13,146 bases of DNA from an uncultured Neisseria sp. (lineage in GTDB: Bacteria > Pseudomonadota > Gammaproteobacteria > Burkholderiales > Neisseriaceae). A program made the position numbers and the translations under genes. The stretch covers positions 1-13,146 of the forward strand of contig CAKMQH010000145.1 in NCBI GenBank assembly GCA_927911515.1, in the 5' to 3' direction. This document shows positions 7,399-13,146 of the stretch, piece after piece (positions within the stretch are counted from its first letter, which is position 1; the number at the start of each line of letters is the position of its first letter). A model generated the notes under the pieces. It saw nothing but the letters and a program-made list of their open reading frames with translations, had not been told where the DNA came from and made no database searches.

Positions 7399-7462
7399 CG
7401 GGTTCGGACAAGTTTGACGAGCAGGAAACCCGTTCAAACTCCTGAAGTCTTTTTGTAAAGAC
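7399..7462 (-). promoter_or_regulatory. structured rpsO leader, candidate S15-responsive pseudoknot
   Basis: On the minus strand, AGTTTGA (7440-7434) pairs with TCAAACT (7417-7411), and CGGGTT (7432-7427) pairs with AACCCG (7404-7399). The order A-B-A'-B' is an H-type pseudoknot with a 1-base first loop. A competing hairpin, CAGGA/TCCTG (7444-7440 with 7426-7422), would hold both 5' strands in its loop. A further GTCTTT/AAAGAC hairpin lies at 7447-7462. S15 autoregulates its mRNA through different leader folds in several bacteria; the same role here is inference. Confidence 0.45.
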
Positions 7463-7468
7463 GGGCGG

Positions 7469-7497
7469 ATTATGCCACAGTTTGGACGGTTTTGCAC
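7469..7497 (-). promoter_or_regulatory. promoter of rpsO
   Basis: Minus-strand TGG-CATAAT (-10 at 7474-7469 with the TGn extension) is preceded after 17 bases by a weak -35, GTGCAA (7497-7492). The predicted start near 7462 leaves a leader of about 110 bases. Confidence 0.55.
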
Positions 7498-7541
7498 GAT
7501 TAAATCCCGCCTTCAGGCTTTGTTTTATCAAGACTGTGGTT

Positions 7542-7553
7542 TTCAGACGACCT
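7542..7553 (-). repeat. single DNA uptake sequence downstream of pmbA
   Basis: An exact AGGTCGTCTGAA on the minus strand between the pmbA stop and the rpsO promoter. It has no facing partner, so read-through from pmbA into rpsO is possible. Confidence 0.85.
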
Positions 7554-7567
7554 TGTGGCCCTTGAAA

Positions 7568-8899
7568 CTACTCCCCCGCCACGGTCATGCTCTCAATCAG
7601 CACCGAACCGATTTTGTTGGAAGAGCGGCGCAGCGCGTCGTTGGCGGTGCCGACGATGCCGAGATACATATCCTGTAAGCGGCCGGCGATGGTGATTTCT
7701 TGGACAGGGTGGCTGATGATGCCGTTTTCCACCCAAAAACCCGCCGCGCCGCGCGAGTAATCGCCCGTGATGGTGTTCACGCCCTGCCCCATGAGTTCGG
7801 TAACCAACAATCCCGTACCCATTTCTTTTAGCAAATCAGACTGCGTTTCGTGCGTATGGTTCAAATAAAGGTTGTGCGCGCCGCCGGCGTTGCCCGTGGT
7901 CTGCATACCGAGTTTTCTCGCGCTGTAACTGCTGAGAAAATAGCCTTCGACAATACCGTTGCGGATAACGAAACGCGGCTGCGTGGCGACGCCTTCGGAG
8001 TCGAAATAGGTACTGCCGAAAGCGCGGGGAATGTGCGGCTCTTCACGCAGGCTGAGGAAGTCGGGCAGGACTTTTCTGCCTATGCTGTCAATCAGGAAAC
8101 TGCTTTGACGGTAGAGCGCGCCGCCGCTGAGTGCGCCGACGAGGTGTCCGATAAGGCCGCCTGCGACGGTGGTATCAAAGAGGACGGGATAGCTGCCTGT
8201 CGGGATGCTGCGGCTGTTCAGACGACGTAAGGTACGCTCGGCGGCGGTTTTGCCGATTTGCTCGGGGCTGTCCATGTCTTGATGGCGGCAGGCGGCATCG
8301 TACCAGTAGTCGCGCTGCATGCCGTTGTCGTCGGCAGCGACGATGCTGCACGAAATGCTGTGGCGCGTGCCTTGTTGGTGTGCGGTAAAGCCGTGGGTGT
8401 TGCCGTAAACGTATTGGTAATGTCCGGTTTGAACGCCTGCGCCTTCAGAGTTTTCGATGCACTCATCCGCGCTCAGGGCTGCTTGTTCGCATTGTTTTGC
8501 CAGCTCGATGGCGGCTTCCGTGCTTAAATCCCATTCGTGGTAACGGTCGAGGTCGCCGACTTGTTGCGCCATCAGTGAAGCATCTGCCAAACCTGCGCAA
8601 TCGTCTTCGGCGGTGTAGCGGGCGATGTCGATAGCAGCTTTGACGGTGTCTTGCAGGGCTTGTTCGGAGAAGTCGGCGGTGCTGGCGCGACCTTTGCGTT
8701 TGCCGACGTAAACGGTAATATCCAGCGATTTGTCCTGCTGGAACTCGATTTGTTCGATTTCGCCCAGCCGTACGCTGACGCTTTGCCCGATGGATTCGCT
8801 AAAGTCGGCTTCGGCAGCCGCCGCGCCCATGTTTTTTGCCAAATCCAAGGCGTGTCCGCATAAGCCGGCCAGCTCGGAGGCGGTGTGGTTAAACAGCAT
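7568..8899 (-). CDS. pmbA: metalloprotease subunit PmbA (TldE)
   Basis: PmbA (TldE) partners TldD in a cytoplasmic protease that degrades unfolded peptides and matures modified peptides such as microcin B17, and is linked to CcdA turnover. TldD carries the zinc site; the PmbA subunit lacks it. The 443-residue product has family length. Recognisable segments are the N-terminal AEADFSES and IEQIEFQQDKSLDITVYVGKR region, then PVLFDTTVAGGLIGHLVGALSG and the C-terminal block TGDYSRGAAGFWVENG with EITIAGRLQDM. The frame extends to 9004, but ATG 8899 (MLFNHTAS) has AGGA (8908-8911) 8 bases upstream and lies after the promoter. tldD is not in the window. The frame is intact. Confidence 0.95.
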   Translation of the reverse strand: MLFNHTASELAGLCGHALDLAKNMGAAAAEADFSESIGQSVSVRLGEIEQIEFQQDKSLDITVYVGKRKGRASTADFSEQALQDTVKAAIDIARYTAEDDCAGLADASLMAQQVGDLDRYHEWDLSTEAAIELAKQCEQAALSADECIENSEGAGVQTGHYQYVYGNTHGFTAHQQGTRHSISCSIVAADDNGMQRDYWYDAACRHQDMDSPEQIGKTAAERTLRRLNSRSIPTGSYPVLFDTTVAGGLIGHLVGALSGGALYRQSSFLIDSIGRKVLPDFLSLREEPHIPRAFGSTYFDSEGVATQPRFVIRNGIVEGYFLSSYSARKLGMQTTGNAGGAHNLYLNHTHETQSDLLKEMGTGLLVTELMGQGVNTITGDYSRGAAGFWVENGIISHPVQEITIAGRLQDMYLGIVGTANDALRRSSNKIGSVLIESMTVAGE

Positions 8900-8927
8900 A
8901 AAAGGTTTCCTGACAGAGGTTTGCGGC

Positions 8928-8957
8928 ATTTTAACCGTTTTCAGACGACCTCGGCAA
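8928..8957 (-). promoter_or_regulatory. promoter of pmbA with a DUS in its spacer
   Basis: Minus-strand TTGCCG (8957-8952), an 18-base spacer and TAAAAT (8933-8928) form a fair sigma70 promoter. The spacer contains an exact DUS (8951-8940). Confidence 0.5.
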
Positions 8958-8995
8958 AAATACCGCCGCCAAAGACAAAAGGTCGTCTGAAAACG
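8936..8995. repeat. inverted DUS pair in the divergent pmbA-darP gap
   Basis: A reverse DUS (8940-8951) and a forward DUS (8980-8991) make a perfect 16-base-pair inverted repeat with a 28-base loop. It lies between divergent genes and lacks T-runs, so uptake or recombination rather than termination is its likely role. Confidence 0.8.
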
Positions 8996-9011
8996 CCGTT
9001 TCAACAGGGCG

Positions 9012-9043
9012 TTGACGTGAAACCTGCCCGAACGTGCTAAAAT
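9012..9043 (+). promoter_or_regulatory. promoter of darP
   Basis: TGC-TAAAAT (9035-9043) is an extended -10. TTGACG (9012-9017) upstream matches -35 well but the 20-base spacer is long, so the extended -10 may be the main determinant. Confidence 0.45.
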
Positions 9044-9072
9044 ACCCGAAACAAAATTAAAGGTTTATCAAA

Positions 9073-9607
9073 ATGTTTGAAAACGAAGACGAATGGGTCA
9101 GCAAAACCCAAATGAAAAAGCAGATGAACGATTTGCAGGCTTTGGGCATGGAGTTGACCAAACTCTCGGCCGATACGCTGAAAAAAATCGGCTTGGACGA
9201 AGACTTGTACGAAGCCGTCGTTACCTACAAAAAAATCACGTCCAACGGCGCGCTCAAACGCCAAAGCCAATTCATCGGCAGGCTGATGCGCGACACCGAC
9301 CCCGCGCCCATCGAAGCCTTCCTCGCCAAACTGCGCGGCGAAAATACCGCACACAATGCCTTCTTGCAACGCGTCGAACAAGCCCGCACGCGCCTCTTGG
9401 CGGACGACAACGCAATCACCCAATTCATGGCAGACTTCCCCCATGCCGATGCAGGCAAATTGCGCACCTTAATCCGCAACACGAAAAAAGAGCAGGAACA
9501 AAACAAACCGCCGAAAAAACTTCCGTGCCCTCTTCCAAGAAATCAAATCCGTCATGGAAGGCGGTCAGCCTGACGATTCGGAAGAAATGCAGGACTGGGA
9601 AGAATAA
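9073..9607 (+). CDS. darP: ribosome-associated protein DarP/YjgA, DUF615 (frame broken at 9514-9519)
   Basis: DarP (formerly YjgA) binds late 50S precursors and helps mature the peptidyl-transferase centre. The product begins MFENEDEWVSKTQMKKQM. The family's helical body follows, including ELTKLSADTLKKIGLDEDLYEAV, KRQSQFIGRLMR and HADAGKLRTLIRNTKKEQ. An A6 run at 9514-9519 diverts the last 30 codons; with A5 the frame continues NKPPKNFRALFQEIK and ends EEMQDWEE at 9607. The corrected length is 177 aa, close to the family norm of about 180. AGG lies 9 bases before the ATG. It is transcribed divergently from pmbA and ended by a DUS hairpin. Confidence 0.92.
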
Positions 9608-9613
9608 ATATCG

Positions 9614-9677
9614 AGGTCGTCTGAAAACAGGGTTTGGGTTCTGCAAATCCTACCGCCTGTTTTCAGACGACCTTTTC
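9614..9677 (+). terminator. inverted-DUS terminator after darP
   Basis: A perfect 18-base-pair stem (9614-9631 with 9656-9673) is made of two exact DUS copies, with a 24-base loop and TTTT at the end. It starts 7 bases after the darP stop. Confidence 0.8.
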
Positions 9678-9691
9678 AAATTTCATATAAT
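9662..9691 (+). promoter_or_regulatory. promoter of the lipoprotein gene, -35 inside a DUS
   Basis: A perfect -10 TATAAT (9686-9691) lies 18 bases after TTCAGA (9662-9667), the start of the reverse DUS that also forms the darP terminator arm. AT-rich DNA follows. Confidence 0.45.
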
Positions 9692-9767
9692 CTTATTAAA
9701 ATATATCGTCATTTTTCAGACATCCCTTTAACAATAAAACAAACCAACCTTTTCAAGGACTACACTT

Positions 9768-10475
9768 ATGAAACTTCGCCTTACCCTCACTGCCCTCCTC
9801 GTCTTATCATTAAACGGCTGCCTAACTGAACAACTGTGGCAAGAGGATAAAAAAAGTAGAAAAAATCACTTTTCATCCGATTACTTCCGACCAAGTACAT
9901 TCTTTCGGTATCGTCAACAAAGACAATGACCAACTTGAAAAAGGTAGCATCGTCATGATGGGCGAAAAATACTGGTTCGTCATTAATGCCAAAGATTCAA
10001 AAGACCTGACGCCCATCCTCAATGTCAAACTCGACAAAAAATTCCAAATTGCCGATGCTAAAAAAATACAAAAAAAGACCTCAAAGCCCTGCCTGTTGTG
10101 GTCAACAATGAAAAAGAAGCCGATTTCACTACCGATTTCTGCCTACGCTACGACACTCAAAAAGCTGATGAAATCGCCAAACTGAAAAACCTGTCATTTG
10201 AAACCGGCAAAGGTAAAAACAACACTGTCTACCACCGCTGTGTTCACGCCAAAGGCAAATACTACGCCACCCCGAAAAACCTGCCCGCCGACTACAAATT
10301 TGAACAAAGCATTCCTGTCTCCATCGGCTATACCACCTCTCGCGTATACACCAGTCCGGTGAAAGTGGTAGGTACTCTGTTGATAACGCCGCTGACGCTC
10401 ACTGTTGACGCCCTTACCCCAGTATTGTTCATTCCTGCCATGATGACAGGCGGCGGCTTTACTCCAAGCTTTTAA
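9768..10475 (+). CDS. putative lipoprotein of unknown function (frame broken at three A-runs)
   Basis: I do not recognise the family. ATG 9768 has AAGGA (9755-9759) 8 bases upstream and encodes a lipoprotein signal peptide, MKLRLTLTALLVLSLNGC, with lipobox LNGC (Cys18). The frame then breaks at A7 9849-9855 (A6 gives EDKKVEKITFHPITSD) and again at the A7 runs 10060-10066 and 10070-10076 (A6 in each gives DAKKYKKDLKALPVVVNN). Removing three bases gives 234 residues. The middle is hydrophilic and lysine-rich (GEKYWFVINAKDSKDL, TDFCLRYDTQKADE). The last 50 residues are hydrophobic with a glycine-rich end (VVGTLLITPLTLTVDAL, MMTGGGFTPSF), perhaps a membrane-associating segment. It is monocistronic. 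The second break could instead be one missing A; the frame outcome is the same. Confidence 0.75.
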
Positions 10476-10494
10476 TAAACTCGTTACGCCCGTT

Positions 10495-10506
10495 TTCAGA
10501 CGACCT
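10495..10506 (-). repeat. single DNA uptake sequence before recJ
   Basis: An exact AG-mucDUS in reverse orientation, 20 bases after the lipoprotein stop and 37 before recJ. It is unpaired, so it is not a clear terminator. Confidence 0.85.
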
Positions 10507-10543
10507 TTCCGTCCTTGAATACATAAAATATATTCCACACGCC

Positions 10544-12243
10544 ATGCCCGTCAAAATCCAAACCCGCCCCGTCAACCAAAACGTCCTCGATGACTTGCTC
10601 ACCGCCGGCGCCGACCCTTTAATCGCCCGCCTGTGCGCCTCGCGCGACGTGCAGAGTCCCGCCGAATTGGACGACAAACTCGCCGGCCTTCTGCCTTATC
10701 AATCGCTGACGCATTGCGAAGCCGCCGCCCGCCGTCTGGCAGATGCCATCGAGCGCAAGGAAAAAATCCTGATTGTCGCCGACTACGATGCCGACGGCGC
10801 GACCGCTTGCTCCGTCGGCATGAGCGGCTTGGCGGCGATGGGCGCAGCGGTGGATTTCCTCGTACCCAACCGCTTCGAACACGGCTACGGCTTGACACCC
10901 GAACTTGCCGAAATCGCCGCCGCGCAAGGCGTGAATTTGCTGATTACGGTCGATAACGGCATTGCCAGTATTGCAGGCGTGGCGCGGGCGCAGGAATTGG
11001 GTTTGGACGTGATCGTAACCGACCACCACCTGCCCGCCGAAACCGTACCCGACTGCATCATTGTCAATCCGAACCAAAAAGGCTGCAACTTTCCCAGCAA
11101 AAGTCTGGCGGGCGTGGGCGTAATTTTTTTATGTATTGATGGCGTTGCGTGCCGAATTGCGCCGCCGCGATTATTTTTCAGACGACCTTAAAGAGCCGAA
11201 TCTGGGCGAACTTTTGGATTTAGTCGCACTCGGCACCGTCGCCGACGTCGTCCCCCTCGACCACAACAACCGTATCCTCGTGTCGCAAGGTTTGAAACGG
11301 ATGCGTTCCGGCAAAATGCGCCCCGGTATCCGCGCCTTGTTTGAAGTAGCGCGGCGCGACTGGCGCAAAGCGCAGCCTTTCGATATGGGTTTTGCACTGG
11401 GGCCGCGCATCAACGCCGCCGGACGGCTCGACGATATGTCGGTCGGCATTGCCTGCCTGTTGGCGCGCGACGACGCAGAAGCGCAGGCATTGGCAGCGCA
11501 GTTGAACGACCTCAATATCGAACGCCGAGAAATCGAGCAATCCATGCTGCAAGACGCGCTGAACGCCTTTCCCGAAACCCTGCCTTCGGGTCAGACGACC
11601 CTGGTCGCCTACCGCGACGATTTTCATCAAGGCGTGGTCGGCATCGTTGCCAGCCGCCTCAAAGACCGCTTCTACCGCCCAACCATCGTGTTCGCTCCGG
11701 CGGACAACGGCGAAGTGCGCGGCTCGGGGCGCTCCATCCCCAACCTGCACTGCGCGATGCTTTGGACTTGGTGTCCAAACGCCATCCCGATTTGATTTTG
11801 AAATTCGGCGGACACGCGATGGCGGCAGGCTTGAGCATACTCGAACACAACATTCCCGCGTTTCAAACCGCCTTTGAAGAAGCCGTGCGCGAAATGGTAT
11901 GCGAAGACGATTTGTCGCAAACCTTCATCACCGACGGCAGCCTCGCCGCAGGCGACATCACGCTCGAACAGGCGCAAAACCTCGCCCGCCAAGTGTGGGG
12001 ACAAGGCTTCGCCCCGCCCAGCTTCACCGACCTGTTCCGCGTCGTGCGCCAGCAGAGTTTGGGCGCGAGGGTAAACACAAAAAAGCCTGGCTGCAAAAAG
12101 ACGGCTGTGAATTTGAAGCGATGTTTTGGCGGTGCAGCGAAGACATCCCCGAATACATCCGCACCGTGTACCGCCCCGTCGCCAACGAATGGCGCAACAA
12201 CCTTGAATTGCAGCTTTATATCGATTATTGGGAGGCGGCGTAA
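10544..12243 (+). CDS. recJ: single-stranded-DNA-specific exonuclease RecJ (frame broken at three sites)
   Basis: RecJ digests single-stranded DNA 5' to 3' in RecF-type recombination and mismatch and base-excision repair. It is a DHH phosphoesterase: motif I is DYDADG (D80, D82, D84), motif II TVDNGI (D137), motif III the DHH at 160-162, followed by AGVGVIF. The DHHA1 part shows GSGRSIPN and KFGGHAMAAG. The tail ends ELQLYIDYWEAA. Three lesions split it: T7 at 11124-11130 (T6 restores GVIFYVLMA), one C missing at 11750/11751 (restores NLHLRDALDL), and one G missing near 12067 (restores SLGAEGKHKKAW). Corrected, it is 566 aa, the size I expect for Neisseria RecJ. No clear Shine-Dalgarno precedes ATG 10544. 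A DUS lies inside the gene at 11177-11188. Confidence 0.93.
11177..11188 (-). repeat. DNA uptake sequence inside recJ
   Basis: An exact reverse AG-mucDUS inside the coding frame, read as part of YFSDDLKEP. A partial copy (core TCAGACGACC) occurs at 11591-11600 in the same gene. Intragenic DUS are known in Neisseria genome-maintenance genes. Confidence 0.85.
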
Positions 12244-12254
12244 CGTTGGCTGAA

Positions 12255-12266
12255 AGGCCGTCTGAA
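12255..12266 (+). repeat. DNA uptake sequence of another dialect (AG-DUS)
   Basis: AGGCCGTCTGAA, with C at the fourth base where all upstream copies have T. It lies 12 bases after the recJ stop and is the first of four copies in this dialect. Confidence 0.9.
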
Positions 12267-12281
12267 AAAGTGTAAAAACGT

Positions 12282-12722
12282 ATGGACTACCAAGTAAAAA
12301 ACCTTTGACGAACTGACCACCCGCCAGCTGCACGCCATCTACCGCGTCCGCACCGCCGTGTTCGTGGTCGAGCAAAACTGCCCGTATCAGGAAGTGGACG
12401 GCAAAGACTTGGCCGCGCTGCATTATTTTCGCCGAACAGGACGGCGAAATCGCCGCCTACTGCCGTCTGATCCCCGCCGCCGACGGCGTGCATCTCGGCC
12501 GCGTGCTGGTGGCGCGGCCCTACCGCGCGCAAAAACCCGGCCGCGAACTGGTGGCCTTCGCCCTCGAATGCGCCACCCGCCGCTTTCCCGGCCAAAAACC
12601 TGCACGCGCAGGCGCAAAGCCATTTGCAGAAATTCTACGCATCCTTCGGCTTTCGCGCCGTGTCCGACAGCTATCTCGAAGACGGCATCCCGCATACTGA
12701 TATGACCAAAGAGGCCGTCTGA
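12282..12722 (+). CDS. elaA: ElaA-type GNAT family N-acetyltransferase (frame broken at three sites)
   Basis: ElaA proteins are small GNAT acetyltransferases that use acetyl-CoA; their substrate is not established. The corrected product is 145 aa: an N-terminal ElaA signature, YRVRTAVFVVEQNCPYQEVDG, at about residues 20-40; the acetyl-CoA-binding motif LGRVLVARPYRAQKPG near 71-86; and a C-terminal FYASFGFRAVSDSYLEDGIPH. Three extra bases break it: A6 at 12296-12301 (A5 gives VKTFDELT), T2 at 12423-12424 (one T gives LHIFAEQDG) and C2 at 12592-12593 (one C gives PGKNLHAQ). The stop TGA (12720-12722) lies inside an AG-DUS, so the last residues EAV come from that repeat. The DNA is GC-richer than upstream genes. 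Confidence 0.85.
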
Positions 12723-12767
12723 AAAGGCAGTTTCAACGAAGTTAAAAACGCTTTTCAGACGGCCTCT
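12710..12767 (+). terminator. inverted AG-DUS hairpin at the elaA stop
   Basis: A 17-base-pair stem (12710-12726 with 12751-12767) made of two AGGCCGTCTGAA-type copies, with a 24-base loop. The left arm overlaps the elaA stop codon. No T-run follows, so termination may be weak. Confidence 0.6.
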
Positions 12768-12782
12768 GCCGCAATCCGAACC

Positions 12783-13146
12783 ATGAAACCCGCACTCCTC
12801 TTCCTGCTGGTTGCCGCGCTGGGCAACTGCTGCTACCACCTCGGCCAGAAGTCGCTGCATATCGGCGGCAACCCCATGCTGCTGCTCGCGCTCTACTACA
12901 CCTTTGCGCTGGCACTCGCCCTGGCCGCCGCCCCGTTTTTCGGCGCGGTGCGTTTTTCAGACGGCCTCATCAGCACCCTGGCCAATCCGCGCGTGTGGCT
13001 GGTGTCGCTGGGCACCGTCATGATCGAACTCGGTTTCCTCATGGCCTACCGCAGCGGCGGATCGGCGCAGTGGGCGGGCGTGGCCGTGAACGGCACCGCC
13101 GCGCTGCTCTTGATTCCCGCCAGCCTGATACTGTTCAAAGAAGCCT
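12783..13146 (+). CDS. DMT/EamA-type inner-membrane transporter, 3' end outside window
   Basis: The frame is open from ATG 12783 to the window edge (121 codons seen). Strongly hydrophobic helices alternate with short polar turns: ALLFLLVAALGNCCYHLGQK at the N-terminus, then LLLALYYTFALALALAAAPFF, WLVSLGTVMIELGFLMAYRSGG, and VNGTAALLLIPASLILFKEA. The ten-helix drug/metabolite transporter superfamily shows this pattern, including a first helix leading to a YHLGQK-like turn and a helix ending in LFKE. The substrate cannot be told. No obvious Shine-Dalgarno is visible. The start codon is 16 bases after the AG-DUS hairpin. No lesion is seen. It belongs to the GC-rich segment with the alternative uptake dialect. 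Confidence 0.72.
   Translation, partial: MKPALLFLLVAALGNCCYHLGQKSLHIGGNPMLLLALYYTFALALALAAAPFFGAVRFSDGLISTLANPRVWLVSLGTVMIELGFLMAYRSGGSAQWAGVAVNGTAALLLIPASLILFKEA
12956..12967 (-). repeat. AG-DUS inside the transporter gene
   Basis: An exact reverse AGGCCGTCTGAA within the coding frame, read as part of RFSDGL. It is the fourth copy of this dialect in the last 900 bases. Confidence 0.85.

Noticed and set aside
1..13146. CRISPR array, prophage or insertion sequence
   Set aside because: The only repeated units are DUS copies and CREEs, dispersed and not regularly spaced. No transposase, integrase or phage protein is encoded.

Overview
The window is chromosomal DNA from a commensal Neisseria, most likely of the mucosa/sicca group. 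Three things point there. Protein sequences match Neisseria orthologues closely (Apt, LtgA, AccD, TrpA, GpxA, RpsO, RecJ). Two Correia repeat enclosed elements (CREE) are present. At least 13 exact copies of the DNA uptake sequence AGGTCGTCTGAA (AG-mucDUS dialect) occur, often as inverted pairs that double as terminators. No rRNA, tRNA, CRISPR array, insertion sequence or prophage was seen.

Layout: 1-150 is a long CREE cut by the window edge. Positions 209-834 hold apt with a near-consensus promoter, and 1006-2854 hold the lytic transglycosylase lipoprotein gene ltgA/slt. Positions 2855-3276 are non-coding: a DUS terminator, a short CREE, about 155 bases with nothing recognisable, then another DUS terminator. 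A minus-strand block follows: trpA-accD (4997 down to 3277), fxsA, gpxA, a small ankyrin-repeat gene, rpsO with a structured leader, and pmbA. From 9073 genes run on the plus strand: darP/yjgA, an unidentified lipoprotein gene, recJ, an ElaA-type acetyltransferase gene and the start of a DMT/EamA-type transporter gene that leaves the window.

Reading frames are broken in 8 of 13 genes. In each case the lesion can be placed as a one-base length change in a short homopolymer: 15 apparent gains and 2 losses, with four gains inside about 35 bases of the essential rpsO. After correction every gene reaches a length divisible by three and close to its family length. I therefore treat these as real genes carrying probable sequencing errors, not decay. 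Coordinates span the whole gene; the lesions are listed in each entry.

The most interesting signals are two. First, the uptake-sequence dialect switches: every DUS up to recJ reads AGGTCGTCTGAA, whereas the four after the recJ stop read AGGCCGTCTGAA, in visibly GC-richer DNA. This suggests a recombination junction with a Neisseria of another dialect. Second, the rpsO 5' leader can fold into an H-type pseudoknot plus a competing hairpin, a candidate S15 autoregulatory RNA. Most genes are housekeeping functions (purine salvage, cell-wall turnover, fatty-acid and tryptophan synthesis, peroxide defence, ribosome biogenesis, recombination) and do not form one pathway; only trpA-accD looks like an operon.
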